From Deltaproteobacteria bacterium (GTDB lineage Bacteria > Myxococcota_A > UBA9042 > DTJE01), in contig JAKPOP010000017.1 of assembly GCA_029547805.1 (NCBI GenBank), positions 124,001 to 188,000 of the forward strand: a stretch of DNA of 64,000 bases, read 5' to 3'. The translations under genes were made by a program, and so were the position numbers. Of the stretch, positions 1 through 9,685 are shown one piece after another. Position 1 is the first letter of the stretch, and every line of letters starts with the position of its first letter. Below the pieces are notes generated by a model that saw nothing but the letters and a program-made list of their open reading frames with translations, was not told where the DNA came from and searched no databases.

Positions 1-916
1 TCGCCACCTGGATCCGCTTCAGGGCCTCGGTACGCCGCTCATAGGGGTCCCGGACGGCCCGCAGCTGCTCCTCGGGGACCAGGGTCACCAGCACCATGAA
101 GGCCAGATGCAGCACCAAAGACACCAGGAGATAGAGGTGCTCCCGGAGGCTGAAGCGCCGGGTCCAGGACCCGACCGGGCGCCTGGACGGCAGCGGCGAC
201 AACCCCATCACGAAGACGAAGGCCCCCAGTTGGAGTCGGGCCCGGGTCTTCCGGTTGATCCGCACGTAGCGCCCCTGCTCGACCAGTTCCCGGCGCCGCA
301 TCTCGGGCAGGCGGACGATCCGGCCCTCGACCAGGAAGTCCCCCTCGGCACCGGGCAGGGACACGTCCAGCAGAAAGTCCTCCCCGTCGGGACGCGCCAG
401 TTCCACGCTCGCCCCGCCGACCACCTCCTCCGGGAGGAAGACCCGGGCCTTGGGGTCCGTGCCGACGGTCAGGGTCTCTCCGGGTCGGAGGAGGTCCGTG
501 TAGAGGGTCCGATCCCCCCACAGCATCGACACCTCGAGACCCAGGGGCCCGGCGGCATGGTCCAGGGCGCCGGTCCATGCCCCGTCGGCGATGGCCCCGG
601 ACCGGGTCGCCTCGTAATCGAACACGAGAGTCGTGTCGCCGATCTTCACCTCGTCACCGGGATTCAGGGCGGCATGGCTGACCTTCTTCCCGTTCACGAA
701 CGTCCCGGAGGCGCTCTCCAGGTCCGACAGCAGGACCTCCCCCGAGTCCTTCCACTCGATCATGCAGTGGAGGTTCGAGACCCCTTCCCCCTGGAGCCGG
801 AGGTGGTTCTGGCCTCCCCTTCCGATCCGGATGGTCCTCTGGGTGAAGACCTCCTCCCGGACCAGACTGCCCCCTTCGTAGATACTGACCCGGATGGTGG
901 GCGTCTGTTTGGACAT
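1..916 (-). CDS. FHA-domain protein of a Glt/AgmX-like cluster (3' end outside window)
   Basis: About 305 residues are visible. The protein opens with a forkhead-associated (phosphothreonine-binding) fold: IGREGQNHLRL near residue 30, SNLHCMIE near residue 50 and FVNGKKV near residue 75, which follow the usual G-R, S-x-x-H and N-G pattern. A hydrophobic stretch near residues 270-290 (LYLLVSLVLHLAFMVLV) is a probable membrane span, and the rest lies beyond base 1. FHA plus one membrane span matches the GltG/PglI and GltJ/AgmX proteins of the Myxococcus gliding and secretion machinery. Their diagnostic AgmX/PglI C-terminal domain would be off the window, so the assignment stays family-like. The start at 916 has a GAGGGGG ribosome site. 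It is the last visible gene of the minus-strand operon that begins at 7076. Confidence 0.75.
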   Translation of the reverse strand, partial: MSKQTPTIRVSIYEGGSLVREEVFTQRTIRIGRGGQNHLRLQGEGVSNLHCMIEWKDSGEVLLSDLESASGTFVNGKKVSHAALNPGDEVKIGDTTLVFDYEATRSGAIADGAWTGALDHAAGPLGLEVSMLWGDRTLYTDLLRPGETLTVGTDPKARVFLPEEVVGGASVELARPDGEDFLLDVSLPGAEGDFLVEGRIVRLPEMRRRELVEQGRYVRINRKTRARLQLGAFVFVMGLSPLPSRRPVGSWTRRFSLREHLYLLVSLVLHLAFMVLVTLVPEEQLRAVRDPYERRTEALKRIQVA

Positions 917-935
917 GTTTCCCCCTCGTGGGACC

Positions 936-1208
936 TCAGAGGTCCTCGGCGCTCTTCAGGATCTCGTCCACGAAATCGGTCCTCACCCGGATCAGGCTGG
1001 GGCCCTCTTCCAGCACCACGGCCTCCGCGACCCCCTGGTTGGGCCGCAGGAAATCCGCCTCCAGGACCCCCGCCTCGTCGCTGAAGTCGAAGGTCTTCTG
1101 GGGGGAGTCGCCGGTTCCCTTCTTCGGAGGCTCCTTCTTCTGCTGCGCCCAGGCCGGCGCGGCGGCCAGCCCCAAAACGAGACCGATGGCGATCAGCAAC
1201 CGGTTCAT
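936..1208 (-). CDS. Small secreted protein of the Glt-like operon (90 aa)
   Basis: A 90-residue protein with a clear signal peptide (MNRLLIAIGLVLGLAAAPAWAQ, cleavage likely after AWA) and a GGGAGG ribosome site before the ATG. The mature part is about 68 residues and begins with a Lys/Pro-rich linker. A short motif follows (TFDFSDEAGVLEADFLRPN region, residues 39-57) that I do not recognise as a named domain. It is sandwiched between the large TPR gene (73 bp upstream) and the FHA gene (19 bp downstream), so a role in the same envelope complex is likely. Function is otherwise unknown. Confidence 0.75.
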   Translation of the reverse strand: MNRLLIAIGLVLGLAAAPAWAQQKKEPPKKGTGDSPQKTFDFSDEAGVLEADFLRPNQGVAEAVVLEEGPSLIRVRTDFVDEILKSAEDL

Positions 1209-1281
1209 GACCCACCTCCCTCCCGAATGCTACGTCGCTCCCTCCCTGCTGACAATCGATTCCCCGGGTGCATTCCCATCC

Positions 1282-4200
1282 TCAAGGCGTTCCCTCGGGA
1301 GCCGGAGCGGCGGGAGGCGCTTCCCGCAGCGCCTCGATCGTCGCCCGGATCGATTCCAGCCGGCGCGTCGCCTCCTTCCGCCGGGGATGTTGCGCGGGGG
1401 CGATTCGAAGGAACGACTCGCAGGCCCGAAGCGCCTCCTCGTTCTTCTGCAGGGTCATCTGGTAGAGCACGCACAGATTGAACTGGACGTCCGGATTCTG
1501 GCCGTCCCGGTCGATCTGCTGGTAGATCGCCAGGGCCTCGTTCCCCTGGTTCAGCCCCCGTAGGGCCACGGCCTTCCCGAGAGACGCCTCGTAACTGCCG
1601 GGGTTCAGTTTCAGCGCCTCGGAGAACTGGGCCAGCGCCGTCTCGAAGTCCTTGTAGGCCAGCGTCACCGCCCCGAAGTTCATCCGCCCGTGGAACAGGC
1701 GCGGGTCGTCCCGCACGGCCTTCTGGAACAGTTGCACCGCCTGCCGGACCTCGCCCTTCTTCAGGAAGATCAGGCCCAGCACGTTCTGCACCGGCCCGTC
1801 GTCGGGGCTCAGGGAGAGGGCGTTCCGCCCCACCAGGATGCCCACGTCCGGCAGGCCCATCTCCAGATAGGCCGCCTCCAGGACCTGGTACGCATCCATC
1901 GAGTCGGGGTCTGCGACCAGGGCCTTCCGAGCCAGGGAGATCGCCTCGGGGAACTTCCGCTCGCGCAGGGCCCGGGCAGCATAGAACGAGTTGGCCACGG
2001 CGTTGGCCGGGTCGATCTCGACGGCCCGGGCGAACTGGGCCTGGGCCTCCTCCAGGCGCCCCTCCAGCAGGGCCAGCCGACCCAGCTGGGCGATGGCCTC
2101 GTCCATCTTCGGGTCCATCTGGAGGGCCTTCTGGAACGCATCCCGGGCGCCGGGGAGGTCCCGTTCCCAGAACCGCAGCAGCCCCAGGTTGTACCAGGCG
2201 CCGGCGCTGGCATCGGCCCGGGACGCGGCCTTCCGGATCCGGTCCCGAACCCCCTCGTCGGCCCACTTCGGGGCGTTCTCGCCCTCCTGGTCCGGCTTCA
2301 GCGTGCCCCGCGTCTCGTTGAGGCCGTAGAAGCCCGGCTGGGGCCGCATGTCCGGCAGCGTCTGGAAACTCGGGTCCAGTCTCAGCAACTGTTCCTCGGC
2401 CTCCTCGGAATATCGGTTGTACCACCGCAACTGCTGGGCCAGTTCCACGCACCGGCGGTAGGAGTCCCGAGAGGCGTTCCAGATCGGCATGGCCTGCTGC
2501 GAGAGTCCCTCCCGGTAGAACAGCCTCTGGTCGGTGGTCAGGCCCGGGGGCACCGGGGAGTTCTCGATGGACTCGGCCAGTTCCTGGTATCCCGACCCCC
2601 GGCGAGACCAGGCGGCGATGGTCCAGTTCGGCTGCCCGAAGGCCTCCACCGACGCCAGGAGGTCCATCGCCTGCTTCAGCAGGCCCAGTTTCCGGGCGAT
2701 GGACTCCTTGAGCACCTTCTCGGGGAGCTTCAACTGGATGCCGTGCATCTCCGCCAGGATCGCCTCGCCGCGATAGAACTGGGCCTCGGCCGCCGAGGCC
2801 AGGCCCACGGCGGTCACCTTCGCCTTGTCTTCGTCCGGGAGTTCCTCGTAGGCCTTCACCGTCTTCTCGAACCACTCCAGGGCCCGAGCCTCCTGCTTCT
2901 GTGCCCGAAGGGTCAGGCCGATGCGCAGGTGGGCCTTCAGGTAGAGGTCCAGGTTGGCCTTGCCGTACTTCCGCAGCCAGGCCTCGTACTCCTTCTGGGC
3001 CAGGGCCGCCTTGCCCTGCTTCTCCAGGATGGTCGCGATCTCGAAGGCCTGGGCGGCCGCGAAGGGATTCTTCGGGAAGAGTTCCATGTAGCGCCGCAGG
3101 TCCTTGATCGCCAGGTCCCACTCCCCGAGGCCCGCCCGGAACACCGTCGCATACCGGAGGGCCTCCTCGGCCAGTTCATGCTTCGGGACCTGGGCCACGA
3201 AGATCTCGTAGATCCGGGCCGCCTCGGAATAGACCGCGAGCCGCCGGTAGGTGTCGGCGATGTAGAACAGGGCCCGGGCCGCCAGCGGCGAGTCGGGCAT
3301 CGTGTTCACGATCTGCTGGTTGGCCTCGAGGCTCCGCTCCACGAGCCGGGCCTTGAAGAAGTTGTTCGCGGCGTTGAGCAGCGACTTGTCCTTCAGCGGC
3401 GTGTTGGGGAAGCGCCTCACGTAGTCCAGGAAGCACTCGGCGGCGGTCCGGTGGTTGCCGGCCTGCTCGTACTCGAAGCAGCGATTGAAATCCCGTTGCT
3501 CGGCGATCCGGGCCAGGATGCCCGGGATGTCCCCCTTCAGGAGGTTCGGGTTCGCCTGGATCTGCTCCGCAGCCTGATAGAGCCCCGGGATGTCGCGGGT
3601 CAACTGGAGGGCCGAGAGGAGCAGCCGGGCGGCGTCCGGGGCGTTCTCGTGGTCCGGGGCCTCCTGGATGATCTGCCGGAAACCCGCAATGGCCTTGTCG
3701 AAGTGGTTGAACTGGTACCAGACCATCGCCGCGGCGAAGCGAGCCTCCACGACGTCCGGGGCCCCTGGCTTCGCCATCGCCAGGTAGCGCTCACAGGCCT
3801 TGACCAGTTTCGCCTCGAACTCCGGCAGGTCCTTCGGCTCCGTGTCCATCGCGTCATCGGACTTCGCCTTGTGCCGGGACAGGTCCAGCATCTTGTAATA
3901 GGCCGACACGGCGTCGTGGGCCGCATCGAGGGCCGCCGGGCCGTTCGGGTCCATGTCCACGATCTGGGTGAAGCGCTCGGCCGCGTCGGCGTATTTCTCC
4001 AACTGGAAGAGCAGCCGGGCATAGTTCAACACCATCATCGGGTACTCGGGGGCATTCGGGAACAGGCGGAGGTACTCCTGGTAGAGGAGGTGGGTGTACT
4101 CCATCGTGGCCTCCTCCTTCGTGAGGGCCACCTCCTTGTGGTAGTTGGTCACGATGCCCCGGACCAGGGACTCGGCCTTCTCCATCTCGGGCTTCATGAA

Positions 4201-5442
4201 CGACTCGGGGGCCTCCTTCTGGAAGCGCTCCAGCAGCCCGATCAGGCGCCGGGTCTCCTCCACCACGGGCTTCTTGATCCCGAGGTTGTAGGCGTTGAGC
4301 ACGATGGCCCGCTGGAACTCCACCACCCGCCACGGGTCCTGGGCGTCCTTGTACTCGGCGATGATCTTCTTGTAGAGGCGGGTTGACTTGTCGAACTCAC
4401 CCTGGGAGGCATAGCTCTCGGCCAGGCGGATGGCCAGGTCCATGTAGTTGGACGGGCTGATGGCCCGGAACACCTTGATGGCGTTCTCCGGGGTCCCGAC
4501 CTGGGAATAGACCATCACGAGGTTCCCCTGGGCCTCCCGCAGCAGCTGGGTCGCATACCCGGAGGCCTTGGCGGCGTCACTCCGAGCGTAGTTGATGACG
4601 TCCAGGAAGCGGTTCATCGCCTCTTCGTGGCGTCCCATGTTGAAGTAGCACCAGGCCTGCTTGTAGATCGCGAGCCCGTAGGCATTGGACTCGGCGCAGC
4701 AGGAGGCCACCTCCCCGTACATCTTCTCGGCGTCGGCCATCCGGCCTGCGTTGAAGAAGAACTCGCCGATGTTGAGCAACGCGTCGGGAACGTAGCGGCT
4801 CTCGGGGGCCTCCCGGACGATCCGCGCGAAGTAGGGGAAGGCCTGGTCGGCCCGGTCCATCTGCACCAGCGTGTATCCGAGCAGGTAGAGCACCATCGGC
4901 AACTGGTCGAAGTTCGGGTAGCGGCTCACGACCAGCATGTAGGCGTTCGCCGTCTCCTCCTGCCACCGCTTGCGCTCCTCCAGGAAGGCGTTCTGCTCGT
5001 CCTGGACCGCCCGGACGGCCGCCTCGTCTCCCGACTCCTGGGCGGCCCGCAGGCGGGCGAACATCTCGTCGCTGTTGGCCTTGTTGTAGTAGTTCTCCGC
5101 CTTGTCCCAGTAGAGGCGCGCCAGTCGGACGTAGTACTCGGGCTTGCTCGGGTCGTCCTCGTCGGTGGTCTGGATGAGTTCGTTGAGGGTGGCGATGGCC
5201 TGCTCCAGTTTGTCATCGGCCATCCGCTCGGTTCGCGTCGCGAGGGTCCGCACGCTCAAGGGGGTCGCGGGCTTGCCCGTCCCCGGCCCGCCGACCACCG
5301 GACCCGGCTTCCCGGCCTCCGCCTGGGGCAGGTCGTAGGTCTTCACCTCGGAGACGCCCTGCTTCTGCTGGGCCCAGGCGGCCGAGGACACGCAGACCAG
5401 GACCACCGCCAGGATCCCCTTCCCTCGCATCAGCATCGTCAT
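1282..5442 (-). CDS. Large periplasmic TPR-repeat protein, AgmU/GltD-like
   Basis: A 1386-residue exported protein. The chosen ATG at 5442 has GGAGG eight bases upstream and gives a proper signal peptide (GILAVVLVCVSSAAWAQ); the longer frame from 5487 has no such context. After a Pro/Gly-rich linker, almost the whole chain is tandem tetratricopeptide repeats, with recurring A-x-x-x-Y/F-x-x-I...P motifs from about residue 60 to 1370. The last block is the most regular (AWYNLGLLRFWERDLPGAR, then AIAQLGRLALLEGRLEEAQ). Size, position after a shorter TPR gene and a downstream FHA gene resemble AgmU/GltD of the Myxococcus Glt gliding complex. TPR proteins align promiscuously, so orthology is inferred from context. 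The C-terminus is Pro/Ala-rich. Confidence 0.75.
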   Translation of the reverse strand: MTMLMRGKGILAVVLVCVSSAAWAQQKQGVSEVKTYDLPQAEAGKPGPVVGGPGTGKPATPLSVRTLATRTERMADDKLEQAIATLNELIQTTDEDDPSKPEYYVRLARLYWDKAENYYNKANSDEMFARLRAAQESGDEAAVRAVQDEQNAFLEERKRWQEETANAYMLVVSRYPNFDQLPMVLYLLGYTLVQMDRADQAFPYFARIVREAPESRYVPDALLNIGEFFFNAGRMADAEKMYGEVASCCAESNAYGLAIYKQAWCYFNMGRHEEAMNRFLDVINYARSDAAKASGYATQLLREAQGNLVMVYSQVGTPENAIKVFRAISPSNYMDLAIRLAESYASQGEFDKSTRLYKKIIAEYKDAQDPWRVVEFQRAIVLNAYNLGIKKPVVEETRRLIGLLERFQKEAPESFMKPEMEKAESLVRGIVTNYHKEVALTKEEATMEYTHLLYQEYLRLFPNAPEYPMMVLNYARLLFQLEKYADAAERFTQIVDMDPNGPAALDAAHDAVSAYYKMLDLSRHKAKSDDAMDTEPKDLPEFEAKLVKACERYLAMAKPGAPDVVEARFAAAMVWYQFNHFDKAIAGFRQIIQEAPDHENAPDAARLLLSALQLTRDIPGLYQAAEQIQANPNLLKGDIPGILARIAEQRDFNRCFEYEQAGNHRTAAECFLDYVRRFPNTPLKDKSLLNAANNFFKARLVERSLEANQQIVNTMPDSPLAARALFYIADTYRRLAVYSEAARIYEIFVAQVPKHELAEEALRYATVFRAGLGEWDLAIKDLRRYMELFPKNPFAAAQAFEIATILEKQGKAALAQKEYEAWLRKYGKANLDLYLKAHLRIGLTLRAQKQEARALEWFEKTVKAYEELPDEDKAKVTAVGLASAAEAQFYRGEAILAEMHGIQLKLPEKVLKESIARKLGLLKQAMDLLASVEAFGQPNWTIAAWSRRGSGYQELAESIENSPVPPGLTTDQRLFYREGLSQQAMPIWNASRDSYRRCVELAQQLRWYNRYSEEAEEQLLRLDPSFQTLPDMRPQPGFYGLNETRGTLKPDQEGENAPKWADEGVRDRIRKAASRADASAGAWYNLGLLRFWERDLPGARDAFQKALQMDPKMDEAIAQLGRLALLEGRLEEAQAQFARAVEIDPANAVANSFYAARALRERKFPEAISLARKALVADPDSMDAYQVLEAAYLEMGLPDVGILVGRNALSLSPDDGPVQNVLGLIFLKKGEVRQAVQLFQKAVRDDPRLFHGRMNFGAVTLAYKDFETALAQFSEALKLNPGSYEASLGKAVALRGLNQGNEALAIYQQIDRDGQNPDVQFNLCVLYQMTLQKNEEALRACESFLRIAPAQHPRRKEATRRLESIRATIEALREAPPAAPAPEGTP

Positions 5443-5483
5443 GTCACAGGCCTCCGTTGAATCGGAGAGAATCCCCAGGCGCT

Positions 5484-7076
5484 TCACGGGTTGCCGCCAC
5501 AGGAGGACTGGAGCGGGTAGCGATAGGACCCCAGTTCATCCTTCCAGTACTCACCATCCCAGGGCCACTGGAGAAACCGGGGGTCCCGCTTGCCCCCCGA
5601 GGAGGCCGTGGCGGAGGAGGAGCCGGTCACCTGCTGGCGACGGACGCTCTCCCGCAGCAGCCCCTTCTGGGCGTTCAGGGACTCGAACCGCACCTTGAGC
5701 CCCTGGGACAGCAGGGACTTCAGTTCCTTCCGCACGCGGCCCAGGCGCTCCTGGGCGAGTTGTCCCGACTCGCTCATGGCCAGAGAACGGGCATTGAGCA
5801 GTTCGGGCAGCAGGATCTGGACCAGCGGCTTCGCGATGGGGTTGGACCGCAGGGCCTCGACCTGGGAGATCTCCCGGCCGATGGTCACCACGTATCCGAA
5901 CAACCGCCGCAACTTGGCGTCGGCCAGGGCGGCATTGAAGATCTTCTTCATCTTGAGCGAGAAGGAGGGCCCCCGGCCCACGGAGAGCGAGGCCAGGTAC
6001 TGGTAGAAGTCCACCGGGACCGTGTAGCGGGCCAGCACCTGCTCCAGTTCCTTGTGGATCTCGAAGTACTCCTTGTAGAAGGGGTCGATGGTGGCCAGGG
6101 CCTCCTCGTAGCGGCAGTTCTTGAAGAAGATCATGGCCCGGAGCACCAGCGCCTCGGGGTAGTACTCCTCCTCGAAATAGGGGGAGCTCACCGTGAGCAG
6201 GTTGCCCAGGGCCCGGGCGTGATCCCCGATCATGTAGTAGGCCCAAGACCGCTCGAAGAGGCTGTCGAGCCACTGCTCCGAGTCCTCGGGGATCTGCTCG
6301 TAGTAGCGAATGGCCGTCTGGAACTGCTTCGGATTGTTCTGGCCGTCGCTGTAGAAGACGCGGGCCATCCCGATGAGCGCCATCTCCCGGTAGCGGTTCT
6401 TCCCCTCGAAAGTGCCCGCGCCATCCAGGAACCGAAGGACCTCCTGGAAGGCCTCGGCGGCCTGCCGGGCCTCGTTGCGCCGGACGTGGACGACCCCCCG
6501 GAGGTAGGTGGCCCGGACGAAGAGGTCCGGCCGGGAGGCCCCGACCCGGGACAGGCTCTCCAGGGCCGCGTCCAGATTGCCTTCGTAGTAGTGCCACTGC
6601 CCGACATAGAAACTGGCCTCCTCGGCCAGGTCCAGGGGATACAGGTCCGGGGAATAGGAGGACAGGCGGAAGAGGCCGTCCGTCTCCCCGGGAATCTCCC
6701 GATGGATGCGCACGAGGTAGGGAAGGGCCTCCTTGTACCGGATGTGCTGAGGACCCGCCTCGGCGACCCGTTCGAAGTAGATCCGGGCGCTCACGAAGAA
6801 CCGCAGCGCGAACAGGGAGGCCCCCATCTCGTACTGGGCCTCCTGGAAGTAGGGGGCCGACTCGTCGCCTTCGGAGAGCACGCGGTTGAAGAGGAGGACG
6901 GCGTCGTAGTGCCGGCCCATGGCGGCCAGACGCTTGCCCTCGGTCAGCACCAGCGAGAACGCACCCTGGGACCCCGAGGCGGCGGCCGGTTCGGGGGGAA
7001 CCGTCTGGGCATGCGAGGACACGGCCAGCAGCACGCCGAGTGCGACGAGGCTCCCGACGGGAACGATTCTGCGCAT
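5484..7076 (-). CDS. Periplasmic TPR protein, AglT/GltE-like
   Basis: A 530-residue exported protein and first gene of the minus-strand operon. The start is ATG 7076, behind an AAGAGG site, with signal peptide IVPVGSLVALGVLLAVSSHAQ. The longer start at 7112 is excluded because its ATG lies inside the -10 box of the promoter at 7111-7138. The chain is helical with TPR-like repeats (RHYDAVLLFNRVL, NLDAALESLSRVG, DHARALGNLLTV). Its C-terminal third is less repetitive, with a coiled-coil-like stretch near QLAQERLGRVRKELKSLL. It resembles AglT/GltE, which in Myxococcus is encoded next to AgmU/GltD. The gap to the next gene is 41 bp. I see no lipobox. Confidence 0.7.
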   Translation of the reverse strand: MRRIVPVGSLVALGVLLAVSSHAQTVPPEPAAASGSQGAFSLVLTEGKRLAAMGRHYDAVLLFNRVLSEGDESAPYFQEAQYEMGASLFALRFFVSARIYFERVAEAGPQHIRYKEALPYLVRIHREIPGETDGLFRLSSYSPDLYPLDLAEEASFYVGQWHYYEGNLDAALESLSRVGASRPDLFVRATYLRGVVHVRRNEARQAAEAFQEVLRFLDGAGTFEGKNRYREMALIGMARVFYSDGQNNPKQFQTAIRYYEQIPEDSEQWLDSLFERSWAYYMIGDHARALGNLLTVSSPYFEEEYYPEALVLRAMIFFKNCRYEEALATIDPFYKEYFEIHKELEQVLARYTVPVDFYQYLASLSVGRGPSFSLKMKKIFNAALADAKLRRLFGYVVTIGREISQVEALRSNPIAKPLVQILLPELLNARSLAMSESGQLAQERLGRVRKELKSLLSQGLKVRFESLNAQKGLLRESVRRQQVTGSSSATASSGGKRDPRFLQWPWDGEYWKDELGSYRYPLQSSCGGNP

Positions 7077-7110
7077 GAGCGTACCTCTTTCAAAGTCCGC
7101 GGGTTGGCTC

Positions 7111-7138
7111 ATTATCGCAGCATCGCCCCCCCTGTCAA
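7111..7138 (-). promoter_or_regulatory. Sigma-70-type promoter of the TPR/FHA operon
   Basis: On the minus strand TTGACA (7138-7133) and GATAAT (7116-7111) are separated by 16 bp that begin with a run of seven G. This predicts transcription starting near 7104, leaving about 28 bases of leader before ATG 7076. The -10 box contains the ATG of the longest frame (7112). The same architecture is present before nuoB. Confidence 0.75.
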
Positions 7139-7161
7139 GGCAATGGTCGGCCTCCGAGCCG

Positions 7162-7190
7162 TGGACGGATCGCGGCGCGTCTGCTACTCT
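7162..7190 (+). promoter_or_regulatory. Candidate promoter of asnS
   Basis: TGGACG (7162-7167) and TACTCT (7185-7190) are spaced by 17 bp, and the -10 is preceded by TGC, an extended -10 feature. The match is partial. It is divergent from the motility-operon promoter, about 25 bp away. Confidence 0.4.
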
Positions 7191-7216
7191 TGCGGCGCCT
7201 CCGGGGAGGGTTCGGA

Positions 7217-8509
7217 ATGACGGGCGTCACGGTGGAGCGCATCGACCGGTTCGTCGGGCAGTCGGTCCTGCTGCAGGGATGGCTCGCGGCCCGGCGATCC
7301 AGTGGCCGGATCCTGTTCCTCCAGGTGCGGGACGGCACCGGGACCATCCAGTGCGTGATGGTCCGGAACCAGGTCCCGGCGGAGTCCTTCGAGGCCGCGG
7401 ACCACTGTCCCCAGGAGTCCAGCGTGGAGGTCCGGGGGACCATCCGGGCGGACCCCCGGAGCCCCATCGGCTTCGAGATGGACGTCCAGGAGTTCCGGGT
7501 CCTCGCGGCGGCGGAGCCCTACCCCATCCAGCCCAAGGAACACGGCACGGCCTTCCTGATGGAACATCGCCACCTCTGGCTCCGGTCCCGGCGGCAGCAC
7601 GCCATCCTCCGGGTGCGAGCGGCCATCGTGAAGGCCATCCGGGACTACTTCGACGAGCACGGGTTCCTGCTGGTGGACACGCCGATCCTGACCCCCTCGG
7701 CCTGCGAGGGGACCACCACGCTCTTCGGCCTCGACTACTTCGGCGAGAAGGCCTACCTGACCCAGAGCGGGCAACTCTACAACGAGGCCACCGCCGCGGC
7801 CTTCGGCAAGGTCTATTGCTTCGGTCCCACCTTCCGGGCCGAGAAGAGCAAGACCCGTCGCCACCTGATGGAGTTCTGGATGGTGGAGCCGGAGATGGCC
7901 TTCTGCGACCTGGACGAGAACATGCAGGTGGCCGAGGACTTCCTGGTCGAGGTGGTGGGGCGCGTGGTGGAGTCCCGGAGGCGCGAACTGGAAGTGCTGG
8001 AACGGGACCTGAGGCCCCTCGAGGCGGTCCAGAAGCCCTTCCCACGCCTCCATTACCGGGAGGCGGTCCGCATCCTCCGGGAGCACGGGAGCGACATCCC
8101 CGACGGGGACGACTTCGGGGGCGACGACGAGACGCTGCTGACCCGGCAGTTCGACCGGCCCATCATCGTGCATCGCTACCCGACGGCGGTGAAGGCCTTC
8201 TACATGAAGCGGGACCCGGCGGACCCGGCCCAGTGCCTGAGCATGGACGTCCTGGCCCCCGAGGGCTACGGGGAGGTGATCGGCGGAGGCCAGCGGGAGG
8301 AGGACCTGGAGGTGCTGCTGGCGGCCATCGATGCCCACGGTCTGCCCCGGGAGGCCTTCCAGTGGTACCTGGACATCCGGCGCTTCGGCAGCGTGCCCCA
8401 CTCGGGGTTCGGGCTGGGCCTCGAGCGGACGGTGGCGTGGATCTGCGGGCTGCCCCACATCCGGGAGACCATCGCCTTCCCCCGGATGCTCGAGAAGATC
8501 TACCCGTAG
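7217..8509 (+). CDS. asnS: Asparaginyl-tRNA synthetase
   Basis: A class IIb aminoacyl-tRNA synthetase of 430 residues that charges tRNA-Asn with asparagine in the cytoplasm. The N-terminal OB-fold anticodon domain spans roughly residues 1-110 ([20 protein letters not shown]). The catalytic domain shows motif 2 ([21 protein letters not shown]) and a C-terminal motif 3 ([16 protein letters not shown]). The FRAE...RHL..FWM pattern separates AsnRS from AspRS and LysRS. ATG 7217 is preferred over 7190 because a GGGGAGGG site precedes it and the family N-terminus starts here. Length is in the lower range for bacterial AsnRS. The kinase gene follows after 56 bp. Confidence 0.95.
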   Translation: MTGVTVERIDRFVGQSVLLQGWLAARRSSGRILFLQVRDGTGTIQCVMVRNQVPAESFEAADHCPQESSVEVRGTIRADPRSPIGFEMDVQEFRVLAAAEPYPIQPKEHGTAFLMEHRHLWLRSRRQHAILRVRAAIVKAIRDYFDEHGFLLVDTPILTPSACEGTTTLFGLDYFGEKAYLTQSGQLYNEATAAAFGKVYCFGPTFRAEKSKTRRHLMEFWMVEPEMAFCDLDENMQVAEDFLVEVVGRVVESRRRELEVLERDLRPLEAVQKPFPRLHYREAVRILREHGSDIPDGDDFGGDDETLLTRQFDRPIIVHRYPTAVKAFYMKRDPADPAQCLSMDVLAPEGYGEVIGGGQREEDLEVLLAAIDAHGLPREAFQWYLDIRRFGSVPHSGFGLGLERTVAWICGLPHIRETIAFPRMLEKIYP

Positions 8510-8565
8510 GAGACCCGGTCCCCCGGGAAGCCCCCGGGTGAGTCCGGCAGAGGAGTGACCCCTTC

Positions 8566-9672
8566 GTGCCTTCCAGAGACCGGGTGCTCCAGTTCGGCAA
8601 GTATGAGATCGTCGATGCGATCGGCACGGGTGGCATGGCCACGGTCTACCGGGCGCGCCTGCCGGGTCCGATGGGGTTCGAGAAGCCGGTGGCCGTGAAG
8701 GTGCTGCTGGAGGAGGCGGCCGGGGACCCGGACCTGGTGCGGATGTTCGTGGACGAGGCGCGCCTGGGCGCTCGGCTGAACCACCCGAACATCGCCCATG
8801 TGCTGGAGTTCGGCGAGGCGGATGGCCGCTACTTCCTGGCGATGGAGTACGTGGACGGGGTCAGCCTGTCCCGGCTGCTGAAGCCCGGTGGACGCCGGCG
8901 GAAGGCCCGGGGACTCCCGGTGGAGGCGGCGACCTTCGTGGCGGACCAGGTCTTGCGGGCCCTGGAATACGCCCACGGGCTCATCCAGGAGGGGAGACCG
9001 GCCGGGGTCATCCACCGGGACATCAGTCCCCAGAACGTCCTGGTGGACCGGTCCGGGGCGGTGAAGGTCTGCGACTTCGGCATCGCCACCGGGCCCTGGA
9101 GGGACGAGCGGACCCGCACGGGGGTCGTCAAGGGGAAGGTGGGATACATGGCGCCGGAGCAGGCGGCCGGGGCCCGGGTGGGTCCCCAGGCGGACCTCTA
9201 CTCGGTGGGATTGCTGCTGGTGGCGATGCTGGAGGGGGGCCATCCCTTCGAGGGGACGAACACCGAAGAGATCCGCCGACAGGCCAGGCAGGGCATGGAC
9301 CCGGACCGGATCGCCCGATTGCCCGGGGGAGAGGCCCTCCGGGAGGTGATCGCCACTGCCCTGGCCCCCCGGCCCAAGGACCGCTTCCCCTCTGCCGAGG
9401 CGATGCGTCGGGCGATGCGGGAGGCGGTGCCGGATCGGGAGGAGGCGGGGGTCCGGCAACTGGCCCAGATGGTCCAGGAGGCCGCGGCGGCACCGGTCCC
9501 TGCGGGCCGGCGGAGTCGCAAGGCGTCGGTGGCCCCGACCGCCGTCCCGTCGATGCCCCGGGCGGCGGCCCCGGCAGGGACGAGGGTGCTGGTGGGGCTC
9601 GTGGTCGCCTCCGGGCTGATCCTCGCCGCCGCGCTGGTGATGGCGCTGTTCGGATGGAGCCTGCCCAGGTAA
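8566..9672 (+). CDS. Membrane-anchored Ser/Thr protein kinase
   Basis: A Hanks-type kinase of 368 residues with a GTG start. All key elements are visible: glycine-rich loop GTGGMATVY (20-28), catalytic Lys45 in VAVKVL, HRD at 150-152 (HRDISPQN), Asp170 of DFG and the MAPEQ activation-segment motif. It should therefore be active. A Pro/Ala-rich linker of about 60 residues leads to one C-terminal membrane span (LVGLVVASGLILAAALVMAL, about 343-362) with almost nothing beyond it, so there is no extracytoplasmic sensor. This tail-anchored form is common in Myxococcota. Substrate unknown; the neighbours asnS and proC are housekeeping genes and give no clue. Confidence 0.93.
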   Translation: MPSRDRVLQFGKYEIVDAIGTGGMATVYRARLPGPMGFEKPVAVKVLLEEAAGDPDLVRMFVDEARLGARLNHPNIAHVLEFGEADGRYFLAMEYVDGVSLSRLLKPGGRRRKARGLPVEAATFVADQVLRALEYAHGLIQEGRPAGVIHRDISPQNVLVDRSGAVKVCDFGIATGPWRDERTRTGVVKGKVGYMAPEQAAGARVGPQADLYSVGLLLVAMLEGGHPFEGTNTEEIRRQARQGMDPDRIARLPGGEALREVIATALAPRPKDRFPSAEAMRRAMREAVPDREEAGVRQLAQMVQEAAAAPVPAGRRSRKASVAPTAVPSMPRAAAPAGTRVLVGLVVASGLILAAALVMALFGWSLPR

Positions 9673-9685
9673 CGGAGAAGGGGAC

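Noticed and set aside
1690-4386. Plus-strand frame of 898 aa opposite the large TPR gene
   Set aside because: Antisense shadow; low-complexity Leu/Gln/Gly composition and no motifs, while the minus strand shows regular TPRs and a signal peptide.
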